Assembly (NCBI RefSeq): GCF_947623445.1
Contig: NC_135244.1
Span: 310,001-374,000, forward strand
Origin: Clavelina lepadiformis
Taxonomy: Eukaryota; Chordata; Ascidiacea; Aplousobranchia; Clavelinidae
DNA: 64,000 nucleotides
Reading direction: 5' to 3'
The position numbers and the translations under genes are program-made. The notes beneath the pieces were generated by a model. That model worked only from the letters and a program-made list of their open reading frames with translations. It was not told the DNA's origin and did no database searches. Shown here piece after piece: positions 10,678 to 23,600 of this stretch; position 1 is the stretch's first letter, and every line of letters starts with the position of its first letter.

Positions 10678-13600
10678 ATGGGTTCCTCCTCAACCACAGA
10701 TCATGACGAGTGCGAGACAACCACGCAGTCTCCACGGCAACAACCGGGATGTTGCTCCTGCTGTTTTGTGATGTCATCATGCTGTGCCAGGTGAGCTGAT
10801 GATGTCATTATTTTTTAGGCAATCGCTTCGTTTCAATGAAAAATTTCGTTGTTTAGCTGCTGCGTGGACAAGGGCAAGCTGCAATCCAGGAATGTTTTTG
10901 TCGGGAAACCGTCGGAAAGTGAAACATTTCCTGTGAATAAAATTTGCAATCAGAAATACAACATCGTCACTTTCCTTCCCGGTGTAAGTCGTCGATTCTT
11001 GAAAATGATGAATTAGCTTTTACTTTATTTCAAAACTTATCCTACAGACACAAAATTCTTTTTGGAAAGTATGTTTGTTTGAAAGTCATCTTTATTGTCA
11101 GGTTTTGTACAACCAGTTCAAGTTTTTCCTGAATTTGTATTTTCTTCTCATGGCTTGCTCCCAGTTTGTCCCTGCGCTTAAGATAGGATACCTCTATACA
11201 TACTGGGCCCCCCTGGTCAGTGGTTAAACTTCGATCAAACTCTGTTGATATTTCTTGATGTGAGTAATGGCCCCCGACAAATACATAAGAACATAATCAC
11301 CTGTTGCGCCCCATTCAGGGGTTTGTGCTCAGCGTCACCGTCCTGCGGGAAGCAATCGACGAAATACGAAGATATTATCGCGACAAAGAGATCAACTCTG
11401 CCATTTATAAGAAATTGAAACCTGATGGTGGGATTTCTTTCATCAAAAGTTGCAACATTCAGGTTGGATTTCATGCAACAATGATTGCTTCACAAAATTA
11501 CTGGTTATGTCATAATGGTCATAATTTGTCTTGTTTGTTTATTTAACGTCCAGTGAGTTGTGAAATTTTGTGAAAAAGCTGATAGCTAGTTATTCCCAGG
11601 TTTCCGACGTACTGGTGATCGAGAAGGACCAAAGAGTCCCCGCGGATCTGGTTCTGCTGAAAACCTCTGAGAAGAGTGGTCAGTGCTCCCATATTGTGCG
11701 TGAGATCGCTGTCTTCCTACTTTTTACCTCACTCGAGTTTTGTTTTAAAATTTGATGAGCAGGATCTTGTTTCATCCGAACCGACCAGCTGGATGGGGAG
11801 ACAGACTGGAAGCTCAAACTGTCAATTTCTTCCACACAAGCCATGGAGGAAAACTCTCGTCTCTTCACGTGCGAGAGCAAGGTCCATGCGGAGGAGCCTA
11901 GCAACGACATTCATCGATTTGTCGGAGCTTTCTCAATGGTCAGTTCATCATGCAATGCTGCCACCTTGGGGAGAAATACTATTTTTTATGTTTTCTAGTT
12001 GCTCCAATTTTTAAGATGGTGTCATTGGTTAATTTGAGTGACGTCTGTCGTAACATCGTATCTTATCCACTCAGATGAACCCAGTTACAGGGGACTTGAG
12101 TGAGGAATCTCTCAACGTTGAGAACACGATGTGGGCCAACACTGTCCTCGCATCCGGGTCAGTTGTTGCCGTCGTTGTTTACACTGGGCGTGACACCAGG
12201 AGTGTAATGAACCAATCACATCCATCCACCAAAGTTAGTCAACGCAATTCTTTGAAGAAATTCAACATCGTGCATCATCTTGAAGTCTGACATAGTTTAA
12301 TGTTTTTTCTTGTCGTTTCATAAGATTTCTTCTGTTAAATAGGTCGGTCTTGTGGATAAAGAAATAAATTTTCTGACTAAGATTTTGTTTGCTGCCGTCG
12401 TCATCTTGTCTTTCGCGTTGATCGCAATAAAGGTGAGTTGTCATCACATACTTCGATGTGATTGGAGGGAATCCAATGCGTAGGTTGTCGACCAGAACGC
12501 ACTGGAATGTTAACCTTCTGGGTGCCACAAATATAAGAAGAACCAGAACAAAATTAACCGATCTCATCCACAGTAACATTTCTTGTTGCAGGGCTTCAAT
12601 GGACCGTGGTATCGCTACATGTTCCGCTTCATCATATTATTCTCCTACATCATCCCCATCAGTCTCAGGGTCAACCTGGACATGGGCAAGGCGGTTTACA
12701 GCTGGTTCATCCAAAGAGACAAATTAATCCCAGGGACAGTTGTCAGGTTGGTGCTTCCCCCACTACTGATGTCGGGAATCCCCCGCAGAGTTCATTGTAA
12801 TTTGCATGAACCGGTCACTTTTGAATTTTGAGCAATAAGCGATGACGCTAATTATTTAACAGGTCGAGCACAATCCCCGAAGAACTTGGACGAGTCAACT
12901 ATCTTCTGAGCGACAAAACTGGGACTCTGACTCAGAATGAGATGATATTCAAGCGACTCCACATTGGCACGGTAGCTTATGGCACAGAGTCCATGGACGA
13001 GGTAACAATCATGAAACATCCCGGGAAGCAATAAATTGAGACTCACAAATTCACAATGCACTTGATGTTTCATCAGGTCGTGATGCATCTCCGCCAGTCG
13101 TTTGTGGATCCAAACACTCGAGGCAGCAAGGATTCAGGAAAACCAGAGGAAGTGGTCTCGGGAGGTTTAAGGAGGAAGGAAGTTGTGATGTCAAAAGTGA
13201 AGAAAAGTGCCCACTCCAAATCACTTGAAGCGGTCAAAGGTCAGTCGCATTGAACTTTATCTTCGAAGCATCCACTTGTTGCACATGTCGTTGTGATCTG
13301 TCGGAATCATGTTAACCCAGCATATAGTAAAATAAAATAAAATAAGACATAAGGTGGCACTATGGGGTTAACTTTTATTTTTAATTCTTGTTCATGACTT
13401 GTTTATGGAACCACCATGTGACGATAACAAAAGCTGGCGTTACTAGCTTCTCCATAGAAATCATATTTTCATGTTCCAGCCCTGGCGCTTTGCCACAACG
13501 TGACGCCGGTATATGACTCTGATGATGAAAATGACTTCAACGCTTTGAGCAAAGTTTATCAAGCATCAAGTCCTGACGAGGTGAGTTCTTCCTCGTTTAT

Positions 13601-16197
13601 TGATGAATGGGACTTTCTTTGAGCTCCATATCTTCCAGATTGCTCTCGTCAAATGGACAGAATCAGTCGGCCTCTCCCTGTACCAGAGGGACCTGAACCG
13701 CATCCAGCTCATGACACCGTATGGCGCCATCCTCAACTTCGCCATCCTGCAGGTTCCGTCTCGTTGTTTCTGCTCTTTTGTGTAATTTCCATGAAAATCT
13801 CATCCCTGCTCTCCTCCAGCTCTTCCCGTTCACCTCGGAGAGCAAGCGGATGGGCATCATTATAAAGGATGAGAGCAGTGGACAGATAGTATTCTACATG
13901 AAAGGTGCGGACATGGTGATGACGTCAATCGTGCAGTACAACGACTGGTTGGACGAGGAGGTGAGACGAGGAGTCAGGTGACATCATTGCAGTGACGTAT
14001 TAATTTTGTTGTGCATTGAAGTGTGACAACATGGCGAGAGAAGGATTAAGGACTTTGGTCGTCGCAAAGAAGCGTCTTTCTGGAGATGTCTATCTTGACT
14101 TTGAAGTTGGTGAACTTTGTCTGATTAAAGTCGCACTCCGCTTAAGTGACTCGGCTTGAGCGTGAGTCTTGTTTGAGTGAGTAATCTAACTTGATAATAT
14201 CCTCAGCGTCGATACAATCAGGCCAAGTTGAGCGTGACGGACCGCGCAACTCGAGTCAGTGCTGTCATCGAGTCACTAGAGCGCGATATGGAGTTACTCT
14301 GTGTGACGGGTGTCGAGGACAAATTGCAGAATGACGTCAGACCAACCCTGGAGATGCTGAGCAATGCTGGGATTAGGGTACTGAGTGAAACTGCGCGGTG
14401 TCGATAGTTTGACTCCATGTAAGATGTCGATGTATTGCAGGTCTGGATGCTGACTGGAGACAAACTCGAAACTGCCACCTGCATCGCTAAAAGTTCACGA
14501 CTTGTATCACGTGATCAGGACATCCACGTTTTTCAGCAGGTTTATATTCTTTCTCAATTATGACATCATACAGACGTCACTGCGTTACACGTTTTCCACG
14601 TCATTAAGGTTAGCAGCCGCACGGAGGCGCATCTCGAGTTGAACTCGTTTCGACGTCGCGCTCCAGACACTGCGTTAGTCATCCATGGATCATCGCTGGA
14701 GGTGTGTCTCCGCTACTATGCAGTCGAATTTGTCGAACTTGCCTGCCAGTGTCCAGCTGTTGTCGTCTGTCGTTGCTCACCAACCCAGAAGGCCCAGATC
14801 GTTCATCTGCTGAAGAACCACACCCGGAAAAGGATTTGTGCTATCGGTGATTGTCTGCTAGATTTATGTGTGCTAGGTGATTGTCTGCTAAAGGTATCTC
14901 ATATCGGGGAACTCGGGTGAAAACGTTTTAGCATTTCAAGTTTCTTTCAATATAACATCAATAGCGTTGCTTGAAATATTCAAAAATTCTTCGAATCACT
15001 GTTTTAACTCTCACACTGGTTGATGCATGTTGTGCAGGTGACGGTGGCAACGACGTGAGCATGATACAAGCTGCCGACTGTGGGGTTGGAATTGTTGGGA
15101 AGGTCGCGCATAGTCAGGTTGCCGTAGCAGTCAAAGGTTCATTAAATTTTAACCGTCTCAATATTTCTCGCAGGAAGGTAAACAGGCTTCGCTCGCTGCA
15201 GACTTTTCAATCACTCAGTTTTGCCACTTGGGGCCGCTGCTGATGGTCCATGGGAGAAACAGCTACAAGCGTTCCGCATCGCTGAGCCAGTTCATCATTC
15301 ACAGAGGCCTCATTATCTCTGTCATGCAGGTAAGCGCATGAAATATTTGATGTTTATGGAAATGATTCTTCACTCTCCTCGCAGGCGATCTTCTCTTCGA
15401 TCTTCTACTTCTCCTCCGTCTCATTATACCAGGGATACCTCATGGTGGGGTGAGTTAGAGCGACGTCATCAGCAATGACGTCATCCTCTTAACTTCTCTT
15501 CTCTGCGCAGGTACACAACCATCTTCACCATGCTGCCTGTGTTCTCCCTCGTGCTCGATCAAGACGTCACTTCCCGTGTCGCCCTCACCTATCCCGAGCT
15601 CTACAGAGAGCTCCACAAAGTAACAACAACTGTGTAATAATAGAGTAGTGTGACGTCATAATGAAGTTATTGCATTACAGGGCCGTTCGTTGTCACTGAA
15701 GACTTTCCTTATATGGGTCTTGATAAGCATATACCAAGGTAATTCCCCGATATGGGTTCATTCTTTCAACCCGGGCTCATACCTGTGTGCTTGTAGGTGG
15801 CGCAATAATGTATGGAGCATTGTTGTTGTTCGACGCCGACTTTATTCACGCCGTGAGCATCTCGTTCACGTCATTGGTCTTCACGGAACTTCTCATGGTC
15901 GCGCTGACCATAAGAACCTGGCATTGGCTCATGTTGCTCAGTGAAGCGCTCAGCCTAGCCATATACGTCGCCTCACTCGCCATTCTACGCGACTACTTCG
16001 GTATGTTCTTCGCTTTATGACGTTGTAAATACGTCACCACTGACCCGGCTTGCTTGTTTGTAGATCCCGTCTTTCTGACGTCACTCGGGTTTGTCTGGCG
16101 CGTGCTGGCCATGACCGCTTTCAGCTGCCTCCCGCTCGCCGTGCTCAAGTACTTGCGCAAGAGGTTCTCCCCGCCCAGCTACTCGAAACTCAACTGA
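10678..16197 (+). CDS. atp9: P4-ATPase phospholipid flippase, ATP9/Neo1 class, complete
   Basis: Twenty-five exons join in phase into 1065 residues (human ATP9A has about 1047). Exons: 10678-10790, 10857-10983, 11102-11215, 11319-11462, 11600-11678, 11763-11938, 12075-12233, 12343-12432, 12592-12746, 12863-13001, 13077-13239, 13480-13580, 13639-13752, 13820-13960, 14022-14105, 14207-14377, 14441-14539, 14609-14846, 15038-15102, 15174-15329, 15385-15449, 15511-15619, 15681-15738, 15797-16000 and 16064-16197. Hallmarks: [11 protein letters not shown] (actuator DGET), [11 protein letters not shown] (TM4), [11 protein letters not shown] (phosphorylated Asp), [12 protein letters not shown] and MKGAD (nucleotide domain), MLTGDKLET, and [11 protein letters not shown] (hinge). 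The C-terminus [11 protein letters not shown] is the class signature. ATP9/Neo1 flippases act in Golgi and endosomes and work without a CDC50 subunit. The N-terminus has an unusual Cys-rich run ([13 protein letters not shown]). The donors after exons 4 and 19 (GTTGGA, GTCGCG) are weak. Confidence 0.96.
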
Positions 16198-16256
16198 TCA
16201 AACACTGTGCCCGCGCTTTTTTTAATTTAATTCAAATACACAGATCTTTATGACGT

Positions 16257-16262
16257 AATAAA
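16257..16262 (+). terminator. Polyadenylation signal AATAAA of the ATP9 gene
   Basis: AATAAA lies 60 bases after the ATP9 stop codon. The first sulfotransferase copy converges from the other strand and stops at 16315, so the two 3' ends are only about 120 bases apart and their transcripts probably overlap. Confidence 0.6.
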
Positions 16263-16314
16263 AAAAACATTTGTCAGGCATTTTCAGCCGTGGACAAAAT
16301 GTATAGAAGCAGTT

Positions 16315-17757
16315 TTAAGAAATAGAGAGATGAAAACAAGAAAATCCTCTTCGTGCAAAGTTAGAGAAGAAATTGGCGGCTTTCCCCATCCAGCCATGGC
16401 TGTAGATCTTGTAGCTCGTGTAGAGTCCCATCGCGGTGAGGAGGAAGAGAACCCACCTCCACTCTCGCTCCATCCTGTCGAAGGCCGGATGCACTTCCAT
16501 AAGATCTTCGATGTAGACTCCTCCAACGTTGGAGTGTGGGAAGGGCACGCTAGGAACGTCCTTGCCAAGGAAAGCACATAGCGGTCCCCATCCCTCCTTG
16601 ACGCTGTACACCAATAATTTGTCTTTCGGCGCATTCTAAAAATATGGTGTATGACGTCGATAAATCTTGACCAATCAACGTGCAGCCATCATGGTTAGTT
16701 TATCACGTGATTATCGAGTTTAATCTCATCTAAAATACTAGAATTTCTGTGGTGGTAGGCCGTAGTTTACCCAAAGCAAGGATGTTACATGAGGGTGATG
16801 CAGTGCTGGTCTTATAAATTAGACCCAGCAACTTACACAAAAACTCAACTAAAAGCAGAGAATTACACCGGATATTACGAATTTGCTGATCACTGCTGAC
16901 GTAATTTCCTTGTATGAAATAGGTTGTATCCATTTTATAGAGGACTGCATTGAAATTACAATTTTAGAGAGATCAGGAAAACAGTTCAATCAGGTTCACA
17001 GGAAACACAAACACCGCATGTGGAGCTGTGTTCGAATCGATGGATTTGATTATACGTAAACAATAAGCCTTTATGATATCATAGAGCAATAAATAACCAA
17101 CCTGTTCACAGTATTTCTGATGCTGGCGATATTTCAGTTTCGTCAAAACATCGTTGTAATGATAAGTGTAATGGAACGGGTGCTTCATGTCGACGCCCTC
17201 ACATAAGCGCACTGAAGCATAACACTCACGTGATTGTTCGGTCATAACCTAGTTCAGTCACAAAACAAAGCTCACCGAGAGCCCTGTAAAACTTGAAGTA
17301 TTTTCTCCCAGTCGGTGTGAGAATTTGCATGAGTGGGAACTTGTAGTAGCTCTCCAGCACCCTCGCCTGGCCGACAGTGCTCCGGTACCAACTTTCCTCC
17401 TCGCGAGTCGTCAGAACAACCTGAGATAAATTTTATTTTGAAAACAAAAACTTCTGCAAACGTTGAGGTTTGAATTCCAGCAAACAATGTGTTCTGTGAC
17501 GTTACTTTAGCGTCGGGAAAAGCTTTGAGGATTTCTTCCCAGAACGCAAAAGCAGGACAACCAGTCAAAGCATCGACATCTTGATACATCCTCCTGAAGT
17601 CTTCCACAGTTGATTGTCTCTCCATAATCTTCATCCAGTCCTCGTAGTGATACCAGAAGTGATCCATGAAGTCGTAAACCTTATAACCGAGCAGTCGTAG
17701 AGCAGCCGCCATTGACTTGGTGCCAGTCTTGGAGTAGCCCGCCATCACCACCTTCAT
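16315..17757 (-). CDS. Sulfotransferase-like protein with C-terminal membrane anchor, copy 1
   Basis: Four exons (17506-17757, 17276-17420, 17102-17211, 16315-16635) join in phase into 275 residues. The N-terminus KVVMAGYSKTGTKSMAAAL is a P-loop of the PAPS-binding type (the 5'-phosphosulfate loop). KVYDFMDHFWYH and WEEILKAFPDAKVVLTTRE follow, the latter resembling the strand and 3'-phosphate-binding region. The general layout, with YSVKEGWGPLCAFLG near the C-terminus, fits the Sulfotransfer_4 family (PF17784). A single hydrophobic helix (VLFLLTAMGLY) close to the end suggests a tail anchor. The start is the first ATG after an upstream stop region. Substrate unknown. The third exon uses a TTCAG acceptor 64 bases after the donor; the nearer TAG acceptor would put a stop in frame. 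Its last residues (SCFHLSIS) and its third intron differ from copies 2 and 3, so it is the most diverged of the three. Confidence 0.82.
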
Positions 17758-18859
17758 ATTCACTTGTTTGCTGTGAATTGCGAAGCAAATTTTACCAAAA
17801 TGTGAAACCTGGAGAATATAAGAAGTGCATTTGAGACCTCATCAATGAAAGTAAAATCAGGACCTTTTTAGACGAACTGATTCTTTGGTTGGGACTTAAT
17901 ACATTGTGGTAATTTTCATAATTAACCCTTCTTATTCCTACCGAGTTCTCGTGCAGATTTGATAATATTATAATGTTTTTGTGTTTTATTTCGTGTGTTT
18001 ATCAACAAGCGCTGTACTATATTTTGGTCGTGTTTAGTATACGCAACCCAGGTATGATTACTTCCGATTTACGTCATCCGTACTACAGCGCTCAATGCAT
18101 TAGTTGTCAATTGAAGAGATTGGTATTAACCATCCACTGAACGCAACCTTGTTCTGTGCTCTGATAACTGTAACCGTTTCGTTGAGAATCAATAAATCAA
18201 TGTTTAAGACATTGACAGTTTGGTTCTGGTACTGTGATGCTTAACTGGTTATCAGGGGTTAATGAACGCGCTATCAATGGAGTCAGATTAACAAACAATC
18301 GATCAAGCGATAATCAACCACTGTTCACAAACCTCAACAATACGCACAGTTAGCACAAGGTCATAGTGAATGACGTCATGCTTGACACTGACCAATGACC
18401 CTAGAATCTAGGGCCTAGATGATGTTTGCTAAACTAGATCGCTGCAGGATTAAAACGTTTCAAAATTACTTTATTCTAGAACGTCTGTCGCTTTCAAACT
18501 TGGCCAATCAGTTGAAGTCTTTTCTTTTTCAAAATTATCCTCGAACACAAACCAACCAATCCTGGGTATTTCGAACTAAACTGTTTGTGACGTCCAATAT
18601 ATTCTGTTTATCACTCGCTTTCGCGCGATCGTAGGAAATGATGCTTCTGCAAACACAACAAATCGTGAGAGATTGCACAAGCGTCGTTCACGCAACCATT
18701 GTTACGTAGGACACATAAAACACACGCATCAATTATTTCAGCACAAAGTGGTTGGTTCGTTCTGTGGTGTAGACCTGAACGACTTGAAAACATGACGAGT
18801 AAATACCAAGCTTTAGGAAGGTTCTGGCAATGGTTTGAGAATCCGCGGTTGATTAATTA

Positions 18860-20427
18860 TTATTGTCTGAAGTAAGAAAATCCTCGTCGTGCAAAGTTAG
18901 AAAAGAAATTGGCGGCTTTCCCCATCCAGCCATGGCTGTAGATCTTGTAGCTCGTGTAGAGTCCCATCGCGGTGAGGAGGAAGAGAACCCACCTCCACTC
19001 TCGCTCCATCCTGTCGAAGGCCGGATGCACTTCCATAAGATCTTCGATGAAAACTCCTCCAACATTGGAGTGTGGGAAGGGCACGCTAGGAACGTCCTTG
19101 CCAAGGAAAGCACATAGCGGTCCCCATCCCTCCTTGACGCTGTACACCAATAATTTCTCTTCCGGCGCATTCTAAAAATATGATGTATGACGTCAATAAA
19201 TCTCAACCAATCAAAGTCCAACAAATGTGGCTAGCAGAAATTCACTAATTCAAGGCGATAACGCCCTCTCGCGGTCAGATATTCTTATAACAGTATGAAC
19301 TAGGGATGGATGCCGGATATAAGGAAAATCTTATGTTTAATAGAACTGAAAATTTAGCTTATAGTCACAGGCGACGCAAAATGTTTTTTTTTAATTTTTA
19401 AAAATTAGAATAAATTTTGAGGTATTAGCAACATATGTCATATTTGACGGCAAAGTTTATCATGATACAAAATATTCAATCATTACATTGATAAACTGAG
19501 CAGCGGAATTTTTTGCATAAATGGATTACAAAATGTTGCTCCAGATTCTCTCCTACTCATACGTTTCTAGATAGTAGGTAACACGTTTCTTCCCCAATAA
19601 GAACTTTATCCGCTAAGGGGCCTTTAACCGGATAAAATTTCACCCAGACCGAGTGGGCCTACTGCTGACGTCATTTTCTTACAGGCTGCAATCATTCCAT
19701 GAGTTAAAGTGCTGCAGGTTGTGAGATGCCAGCAGTACTGATGAGAGGATAAATATTGATGCATAACTGACCTGTTCACAGTATTTCTGATGCTGGCGAT
19801 ATTTCTGTCTCTGTAAACCTTCGTTGTAATGATAAGTGTAATGGAACGGGTGTTTCATGTCGACGCCATCAACCACACGCGCTGAAGCATAACACTCACG
19901 TGATTGTTCGGTCATAACTTAGTTCAGTCACAAAACAAAGCTCACCGAGAGCCCTGTAAAACTTGAAGTATTTTCTCCCAGTCGGTGTGAGAATTTGCAT
20001 GAGTGGGAACTTGTAGTAGCTCTCCAGCACCCTCGCCTGGCCGAAAGTGCTCTTGTACCAACTTTCCTCCTCGCGAGTCGTCAGAACAACCTGAGATAAA
20101 TTTTGGTTTGAAAACAAAAACTTCTGCAAACGTTGAGGTTTGAATTCCAGCAAACAATGTGCTCTGTGACGTTACTTTGGCGTCGGGAAAAGCTTTGAGG
20201 ATTTCTTCCCAGAACGCAAAAGCAGGACAACCAGTCAAAGCATCGACATCTTGATACATCCTCCTGAAGTCTTCCACAGTTGATTGTTTCTCCATAATCT
20301 TCATCCAGTCCTCGTAGTGATACCAGAAGTGGTCCATGAAGTCATAAACTTTATAACCGAGCAGTCGTAGAGCGGCCGCCATTGACTTGGTGCCAGTCTT
20401 GGAGTAGCCGGCCATCACCACCTTCAT
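18860..20427 (-). CDS. Sulfotransferase-like protein with C-terminal membrane anchor, copy 2
   Basis: Same structure as copy 1: exons 20176-20427, 19946-20090, 19772-19881 and 18860-19171, giving 272 residues. All exon lengths match copy 3 exactly. The P-loop GYSKTGTKSM, the VVLTTREEESWY segment and the C-terminal hydrophobic helix are kept. Replacements against copy 1 include KSTFGQARV for RSTVGQARV in exon 2 and RVVDGVDMKH for RLCEGVDMKH in exon 3. The protein ends SYFRQ. No disruption was seen, so this is a probable working paralog. Substrate unknown. Confidence 0.82.
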
Positions 20428-21522
20428 ATTCACTTGTTTGTTGTGAATTGCGAAGCAAATTTTACCAAAATGTGAAACCTGGAGAATATTAGAAGTGCAT
20501 TTGAGACCTCATCAATGAAAGTAAAACCAGGACCTTTTTAGACGAACTGATTCTTTGGTTGGGACTTAACACATTGTGGTAATTTTCATAATTAGCCCTT
20601 ATTCCTACCGAGTTCTCGTGCAGATTTGATAATATTATAATTTTTTTGTGTTCTATTTCGTGTGTTTTGTCAACAAGCGCTGTACTATATTTTGGTCGTG
20701 TTTAGTATACACGACCCAGTTTTGATTACTTCTGATTTACGTCATCCGTACTACAGCGCTCAATGCGTTAGTTCTCAATTGGAGAGTCTGGTATTAACCA
20801 TCCACTGAACGCAACCTTGTTCTGTGTTCTGATAACTGTAACCGTTTCGTTGAGAATCAATAAAGCATCAATATTAAAGACTTCGACAGTTTGGTTCTGA
20901 TACTGTGATGCTTAACTGGTTATCAGGGTTAATGAATGCGCTATCAATGGAGTCAGATTAACAAACAATCGATCAAGCAATAATCAACAACTGTTCACAA
21001 ACCTCAACAATACGCACAGTTAGCGCAAGGTCATAGTGAATGACGTCATGCTTGACACTGACCAATGACCCTAGGGCCTAGATGATGTTTACTAAACTAG
21101 ATCGCTGCAGGATTAAAACGATTCAAAACAACTTTATTCTAGAACGTCTGTCACTTTCAAACTTGGCCAATCAGATGAAGTCTTTTCTTTTTCAAAATTA
21201 TCCTCGAACACAAACCAACCAATCCTGGGTAATTTGAACTAAACTGTTTGTGACGTCCAATATATTCTGTTTATCATTCGCTTTCGCGCGATCTTAGGAA
21301 ATGATGTTTCTGTAAACACAACAAATCGTGAGAGATTGCACAAGCGTCGTTCACGCAACCGTTGTTACGTAGGACACATAAAACGCACGCATCAATTATT
21401 TCAGCACAAAGTGGTTGGTTCGTTCTGTGATGTAGACCTGAACGACTTGAAAACATGACGAGTAAATACCAAATTTTTGGGAAGGTTCTGGCAATGGTTT
21501 GAGAATCCGCGGTTGATTATTA

Positions 21523-23099
21523 TTATTGTCTGAAGTAAGAAAATCCTCGTCGTGCAAAGTTAGAGAAGAAATTGGCGGCTTTCCCCATCCAGCCATGGCT
21601 GTAGATCTTGTAGCTCGTGTAGAGTCCCATCGCGGTGAGGAGGAAGAGAGCCCACCTCCACTCTCGCTCCATCCTGTCGAAGGCCGGATGCACATCCATA
21701 AGATCTTCGATGAAAACTCCTCCAACATTGGAGTGTGGGAAGGGCACGCTAGGAACGTCCTTGCCAAGGAAAGCACATAGCGGTCCCCATCCCTCCTTGA
21801 CGCTGTACACCAATAATTTCTCTTCCGGCGCATTCTAAAAATATGATGTATGACGTCAATATATCTCAACCAATCAAAATCCAACAAATGTGGCTAGCAG
21901 AAATTCACTAATTCAAGGCGATAACGCCTTTCTCGCGGCCAGATATTCTTATAACAGTATGAACTAGATATGGATGCCGGAAATAAGGAAAATCTTATGT
22001 TTAATAGAACTGAAAATTTAGCTTTTCGCTTTGTTAGTCACACGCGACGCAAAATGTTTTTTTTAATTTTTAAAAATTAGAATAAATTTTGAGGTATTAG
22101 CAACATATGTCATATTTGACGGCAAAGTTTATCATGATACAAAATATTCAATCATTACATTGATAAACTGAGCAGCGGAATTTTTTGGGTAAATGGATTA
22201 CAAAATTTTGCTCCAGATTCTCTCCTACTCATACGTTTCTAGATAGTGGGTGACACGTTTCTTCCCCAATAAGAACTTTATCCGCTAAGGGGCCTTTAAC
22301 CGGATAAAATTTCTCCCAGACCGAGTGGGCCTACTGCTGACGTCCTTTTCTTGCAGGCTGCAATCATTCCATGAGTTAAAGTGCTGCAGGTTGTGAAATG
22401 CCAGCAGTACAGATGAGAGGATAAATATTGATGCACAACCAACCTGTTCACAGTATTTCTGATGCTGGCGATATTTTTGTCTCTGTAAAACTTCGTTGTA
22501 ATGATAAGTGTAATGGAACGGGTGCTTCATGTCGACGCCATCAACCACACGCGCTGAAGCATAACACTCACGTGATCGTTCGGTCATAACTTAGTTCAGT
22601 CACAAAACAAAGCTCACCGAGAGCCCTGTAAAACTTGAAGTATTTTCTGCCAGTCGGTGTGAGAATTTGCATGAGTGGGAACTTGTAGTAGCTCTCCAGC
22701 ACCCTCGCCTGGCCGAAAGTGCTGTGGTACCAGCTTTCCTCCTCGCGAGTCGTCAGAACAACCTGAGATAAATTTTATTTTGAAAACAAAAACTTCTGCA
22801 AACGTTGAGGTTTGAATTCCAGCAAACAATGTGTTCTGTGACGTTACTTTAGCGTCGGGAAAAGCTTTGAGGATTTCTTCCCAGAAAGCAAAAGCAGGAC
22901 AACCAGTCAATGCATCGACATCTTGATACATCCTCCTGAAGTCTTCCACAGTTGATTGTCTCTCCATAATCTTCATCCAGTCCTCGTAGTGATACCAGAA
23001 GTGATCCATGAAGTCGTAAACCTTATAACCGAGCAGTCGTAGAGCGGCCGCCATTGACTTGGTGCCAGTCTTGGAGTAGCCCGCCATCACCACCTTCAT
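21523..23099 (-). CDS. Sulfotransferase-like protein with C-terminal membrane anchor, copy 3
   Basis: Exons 22848-23099, 22618-22762, 22444-22553 and 21523-21834 give 272 residues. It is nearly identical to copy 2 in coding and intron sequence. Small differences include HSTFGQARV in exon 2 and RWALFLLTAMG instead of RWVLFLLTAMG in the anchor. The PAPS-type P-loop is intact. Its upstream flank carries the deletion described for the tandem array, so its promoter may differ from that of copies 1 and 2. Substrate unknown. Confidence 0.82.
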
Positions 23100-23600
23100 A
23101 TTCACTTGTTTGCTGTGAATTGCGAAGAAAATTTTACCAAAATGTGAAACCTGGAGAATATAAGACTTATATTTGAAACCTCATCAATGAAAGTAAAACC
23201 AGGACCTTTTTAGACGAACTGATTCTTTGGTTGGGACTTAATACATTGATAGTCAATGACGTCATGCTTCACACTGTCCAATGACCTTAGATGACGTTTA
23301 CTAAACTAGATCGCTACAGGATTAAATCGTTTCAAAACAACTTTATTCTAGAACGTCTGTCACTTTCAAACTTGGCCAATCAGATGAAGTCTTTTCTTTT
23401 TCAAAATTATCCTCAAACACAAACCAACCAATCCTGGGTATTTCGAACTAAACTGTTTGTGACGTCCAATATATTCTGTTTATCACTCGCTATAGCGCGA
23501 TCGTAGGAAATGATGCTTCTGCAAACACAACAAATCGTGAGTGATTGCACAAGCGTCGTTCACGCAACCATTGTTACGTAATCAAGGACCTGCATAGTTT

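Larger units (their letters stand above)
16315..23600 (-). repeat. Tandem triplication of a 2.67 kb gene unit
   Basis: The three sulfotransferase-like genes repeat with their flanks. Start codons lie at 17757, 20427 and 23099 (spacings 2670 and 2672). Non-coding upstream sequence is also copied: the word CTAAACTAGATCGCT recurs near 18430, 21092 and 23300. Copies 2 and 3 also share intron 3 almost base for base, so that pair arose last. The upstream flank of copy 3 lacks about 470 bases that copies 1 and 2 keep (roughly the part equivalent to 20577-21040). Confidence 0.9.
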
